Assembly (NCBI RefSeq): GCF_000025485.1
Contig: NC_013851.1
Span: 1,775,154 to 1,839,153 of the forward strand
Reading direction: 5' to 3'
Source: Allochromatium vinosum DSM 180
GTDB lineage: Bacteria > Pseudomonadota > Gammaproteobacteria > Chromatiales > Chromatiaceae
DNA: 64,000 bases
The notes beneath the pieces are model-generated. The model did no database searches. It was not told the origin of the DNA and worked only from the letters and a program-made list of their open reading frames with translations. Positions 61,090 to 64,000 of this stretch are shown piece by piece (the first letter of the stretch is position 1; each line of letters opens with the position of its first letter). Both the position numbers and the translations under genes were made by a program.

Positions 61090-61458
61090 TCAGGGCAGGA
61101 TCAGCTTGGAGACGGCATCCAGCAGCAGCGGAGGCTGGAAGGGCTTGACCAGCCAGGCCTTGGCCCCGGCCGCGCGCGCGGCCTCCTTCTTCTCGGGCTG
61201 ACTCTCGGTGGTCAGCATCAGGATCGGCGTAAACCTGTAGTTGGGCCGTTTTTTGATCTCACTGACCAGGGTGATGCCGTCCATGTTGGGCATGTTCACG
61301 TCGCTGACGATGAGATGAATCTTCTTGCCGTCGAGCTTGGCCAGCGCGTCACGCCCGTCACAGGCCTCGATGACCTCGTACCCCGCGCCCTTGAGCGCGA
61401 TGCCCACCACACTGCGAAAGGAGGCCGAATCATCGACCACCATGATCGTCTTCGCCAT
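61090..61458 (-). CDS. cheY: CheY-like response regulator
   Basis: 122 residues, receiver domain only. The acidic pocket is VVDDSAS, the phosphorylated aspartate is in IVSDVNMPNMDG, the switch threonine in LMLTTES, and the lysine in WLVKPFQ. It is the output regulator of the che cluster, encoded upstream of STAS-cheA but separated from them by the IscB element. Starts 13 bases after the MCP stop. Confidence 0.94.
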   Translation of the reverse strand: MAKTIMVVDDSASFRSVVGIALKGAGYEVIEACDGRDALAKLDGKKIHLIVSDVNMPNMDGITLVSEIKKRPNYRFTPILMLTTESQPEKKEAARAAGAKAWLVKPFQPPLLLDAVSKLILP

Positions 61459-61471
61459 GCCTAACTCCGTT

Positions 61472-62677
61472 TCAGAAGAATGTCAATTCCGAGGCCGCCG
61501 ACTCGTGGCGTGGCTGCTTCACGCCATGATGCAGATCGCATTCCTCGATGGTGCTATAGGATTTGAGCAGGCGCGCCAACAGATCGTCGATCTCCAGGAT
61601 GTCGCGTTCCTGCTGGGGCAGGTCGTGCCCGGACGTGACCTTGAGTCGCTCACTCAGGCTGTCCAGCCCCTCGCAGACATGGCTGAGGATCTGGCTGGTG
61701 CGATCCTGGAACTGTAGATCGACCATGGAGGCGCCGATGCGCGCGCGCAGGCTCTCGCTGAGTGCGCGCAGACTCTGGGCGTCCTCGTTGAGCGACTCGG
61801 TCGTCTGTAGCAGACGCTTCATGACGGCCTCGACCTTGTGTTTGGACTCCCCGACCAGCTCGTCGGCACGGCGCATGGAGGCTTTGACCATCGTTTGGGT
61901 CTCGGCCAGTGAGCGTGCCAGCTCCTCGACCTTGGCGCTGATGCGCGCGCCTGTGTTGGCCGATGAACCGGCCAGCTTGCGCACCTCGTCGGCCACCACG
62001 GCGAAACCGCGCCCCTGCTCACCCGCGCGCGCCGCCTCGATGGCCGCGTTGAGCGCCAGCAGGTTGATCTGTTCGGCCACCGAACGCACGTCCTGGGCCA
62101 TCTGCCGCATCTGTTCACCAAATCCGGCCAGCCGATCGACCTGGTCGTTCATCGCCGCGTCACGATGCAGAATGGCCTCGAAGTCGGCGATCACCTCGGT
62201 CAGCGTCGCCTGACTGTCCTCGAACTGACCGAGGATGGCGCGATCCTCCAGATCGCTGGCGCCCGTGGTCTGGATCACGCGCTCCAGATCCGCGACCAGT
62301 TCACTGAACGCGACGACCAGATGGCTGATGCTCTGCTCGGTGAGCTGGCGCGAATGCGCGATATGACGCACAAAGATGGGAAAGAGTTCGATGCCCAGAC
62401 GCTCGAAGGCGTGTTCGAGCGCGGCCATCTGTTGGCCCTGATGGTCGAGCCTGGATTGAATCTCGGCACGCGCGGCGGCGATCCGGGCGGCGTGCGATCG
62501 AGACTGACGGAAGGCGATCAGGAAAGCGAGCGCGAGCACCAGAGGCGCCAGACCCCAGCCTGCTGGAGACCCCGAACCCAGCCACAGCATCGAGGTAGCA
62601 GCGAACAGGCCCAGGGCCAGGACTTCCCAGGACGCGCGGATCCAGTGGGTGAGCGACTGCATCGGCTGGTTTGACAC
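61472..62677 (-). CDS. MCP-type receptor without periplasmic sensor domain
   Basis: 401 residues from the GTG at 62677, which has AAGGAG at six bases; the ATG-based start at 62719 would cover that site. Two hydrophobic segments near the N-terminus ([16 protein letters not shown] and [14 protein letters not shown]) are separated by only a few residues, so almost no periplasmic part exists. A coiled region and the MCP core follow ([34 protein letters not shown]). The C-terminal about 110 residues contain a CZB-like helical tail ([16 protein letters not shown]). It may sense a cytosolic or membrane signal. Confidence 0.88.
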   Translation of the reverse strand: MSNQPMQSLTHWIRASWEVLALGLFAATSMLWLGSGSPAGWGLAPLVLALAFLIAFRQSRSHAARIAAARAEIQSRLDHQGQQMAALEHAFERLGIELFPIFVRHIAHSRQLTEQSISHLVVAFSELVADLERVIQTTGASDLEDRAILGQFEDSQATLTEVIADFEAILHRDAAMNDQVDRLAGFGEQMRQMAQDVRSVAEQINLLALNAAIEAARAGEQGRGFAVVADEVRKLAGSSANTGARISAKVEELARSLAETQTMVKASMRRADELVGESKHKVEAVMKRLLQTTESLNEDAQSLRALSESLRARIGASMVDLQFQDRTSQILSHVCEGLDSLSERLKVTSGHDLPQQERDILEIDDLLARLLKSYSTIEECDLHHGVKQPRHESAASELTFF

Positions 62678-62875
62678 CAGTGTCTCCTTGATTTCAGTCA
62701 CCGAGTATGGTCGAGGCAACTCCCGTCAAGTATGGGCCGGACTCGAACCGTCTCGGTATGACGGCACTGAACGTCCTGAATGGCTGGATCGGTCCGGCAG
62801 GCCGAGAGTCTGACTCCCCAAGACGTCGTTCAGACCGATCCTAAGCGATTTCGACCGTCGCTGCACACTTCAATT

Positions 62876-64000
62876 TCACGTCAATGAGTCGTCCGGTTTC
62901 GCGGGGGTGATGGCATTCAGGATCTGCTCCAGGTTCTGCTCGTAGCGTTTTTGCTGCTCGGTATTGGCCTCCAGGAAGCGGCTGTCCTGCTGGACGAGCC
63001 CGCGCATGATCTCGCTGGCGGCTTGATCCGGCTGGTTCAGGAAGCCGAGCTCCGGACGCTCGAAGCTGTCGCGCAGCTCGCGCATCATGTGACCGAGACG
63101 ACGGCCGGCGTTCTGGACCGACTCGGGCTGTTCCAGACGCTGGGTGCCTTCATACACACGGGCCGCGCTGTAACTCTCGGAGCGGCTCATGGTCAGGTTC
63201 ATGGACGCGAGCTGGGAGGCGTCGAAGCGGACGTCGGGCGCCTGCTCGAAGGCTTTCTGCACGTCACCACCGAAGAAGTCCTTGGCCAGCTTGCCGACGT
63301 CCTGGACCAGCGTCTGGATGGCCTTCAGCTCATCTTCGCTCAGGTCGCCCTTCACGCTGAATCCATAGCCGGTCTGCTCGGACTGGCTGATATCCAGGAC
63401 GGCGGCGCTGTTGCCTTCGCCATCCTGCGAGAAGCCGAAACTTCCCTGAGCCTCGAAATTGCGGCTGAAGCTGATCTCGACCTCGTCGCCGTCACGGGTC
63501 TTGAGCTTCAGGCTGAAGTCTTCGGCGTTCTGATAGCGCTCGGCGACCGCCACGCCGGAGGTTGTGTTCGGCGCCCTGGTCGCTTCGGTCTCGGTTCCGG
63601 TCTTGGCCTGGGTCGGCGACAGCTTGGCCAGTCCTTCGAGGGTCAGCTTCTCGGTCGCCCCCACCTGCTCGGCGACATTGCCTTCGAGCACCTTGAGATT
63701 GGAGAGGATGTCCTTGGCTTCCTTGAATCCCTGCTCGGCTCCCTTGACGGCGCTCTCGTAGAGCGCCTGGATCTCCTCCTCGGACTTGCCGCGTGCACGG
63801 GCGTTCTCCAGCCCCATGGCGACGAAGTCCGTGATACGGCCGGCGACCTTTTCCGGGGTGTATTCGTTGGGGTCGAGCGTTTTCAGCCCGGACACATCCA
63901 TGCCCGGAATCTCGCGGGCAATGGCGCCGAGCGCCTTCTCCTGAAGGCTGGAGAGCGCCCCGGCCGGCTCGCGCAGGGAGGGTGAACCGGCCGGGGCGCC
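62876..64000 (-). CDS. DUF5610-like protein (5' end beyond window)
   Basis: The frame is open to the window edge: 33 further codons without a stop lie upstream of the methionine at 63901 (LQEKALGAIAREIPGMDVSG), so the true start is outside. At least 374 residues. The N-terminal part (KALGAIAREIPG...YTPEKVAGRITDFVAMGLENA) resembles DUF5610; the rest is a beta-rich part (SLKLKTRDGDEVEISFSRNF) and a helical tail. No signal seen. It is on the same strand as the che run; such proteins are frequent near motility genes, but function is unknown. Confidence 0.65.
   Translation of the reverse strand, partial: GAPAGSPSLREPAGALSSLQEKALGAIAREIPGMDVSGLKTLDPNEYTPEKVAGRITDFVAMGLENARARGKSEEEIQALYESAVKGAEQGFKEAKDILSNLKVLEGNVAEQVGATEKLTLEGLAKLSPTQAKTGTETEATRAPNTTSGVAVAERYQNAEDFSLKLKTRDGDEVEISFSRNFEAQGSFGFSQDGEGNSAAVLDISQSEQTGYGFSVKGDLSEDELKAIQTLVQDVGKLAKDFFGGDVQKAFEQAPDVRFDASQLASMNLTMSRSESYSAARVYEGTQRLEQPESVQNAGRRLGHMMRELRDSFERPELGFLNQPDQAASEIMRGLVQQDSRFLEANTEQQKRYEQNLEQILNAITPAKPDDSLT

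Overview
The window is a GC-rich bacterial chromosome segment with dense, mostly single-copy genes. The gene order HDOD-uvrC-pgsA-tRNA-Gly(GCC), together with argA, sohB, thyA, a Zur/ZnuBC cluster and an MscK-like channel, points to a gammaproteobacterium. The many MCP and HDOD genes and the GC-rich codon use fit the Chromatiales (purple sulfur bacteria), but no photosynthesis or sulfur-oxidation gene is visible, so the family is an inference.

Layout. 0-4.6 kb: a YhaO/YhaN-type nuclease-ATPase pair and a thioredoxin-DsbD-like membrane fusion. 4.6-6.4 kb: an EAL-CBS-GGDEF protein. 6.6-17.2 kb: a GT2 and a GT39 glycosyltransferase, plausible pathway partners, separated by a four-gene defence island (7.7-15.5 kb). 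In that island a type III Mod and Res enclose an OLD/PARIS-like ATPase and a Toprim-like protein, with every junction overlapping. 17.3-20.1 kb: a DUF1704 metallopeptidase-like protein and MetY. 20.2-30.4 kb: housekeeping genes (tRNA-Gly, pgsA, uvrC, TPMT, sohB, thyA, gpmI, argA). 30.4-37.0 kb: MscK, a tandem Usp, and a Kef-type antiporter. 37.0-39.0 kb: a PTPS-SDR-SDR pterin operon. 39.1-42.9 kb: a degenerate Ca2+/cation-antiporter-like protein, Zur-ZnuB-ZnuC, and a dolichol/phytol-kinase-family protein. 42.9-49.7 kb: two HDOD regulators, an EF-hand-like protein, PilZ, YjfB-like, a SprA-like putative metalloprotease and a DamX-like AAA-SPOR protein. 49.9-64 kb: a chemotaxis cluster (MCP with a CxxCH motif, CheB, CheD, CheR, CheW, MCP, CheA, STAS, CheY, a soluble-type MCP) and a partial DUF5610-like protein.

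The chemotaxis operon is interrupted between the STAS gene and cheY by an IscB (OMEGA nuclease) element. It has intact RuvC and HNH residues, an upstream omega/HEARO RNA region and hairpin ends of the IS200/IS605 type, but no transposase. Sequences closely resembling the two ends of this element occur alone elsewhere: a right-end-like copy immediately before the gpmI start codon, and a left-end-like copy that contains the argA stop codon.

The strongest candidates for new biology are the ATPase-Toprim pair nested inside the type III restriction-modification operon, the IscB element with its predicted chromosomal guide, and the solitary element ends fused to gene boundaries. The PTPS-SDR-SDR operon, the CxxCH chemoreceptor and the degenerate antiporter are secondary candidates.
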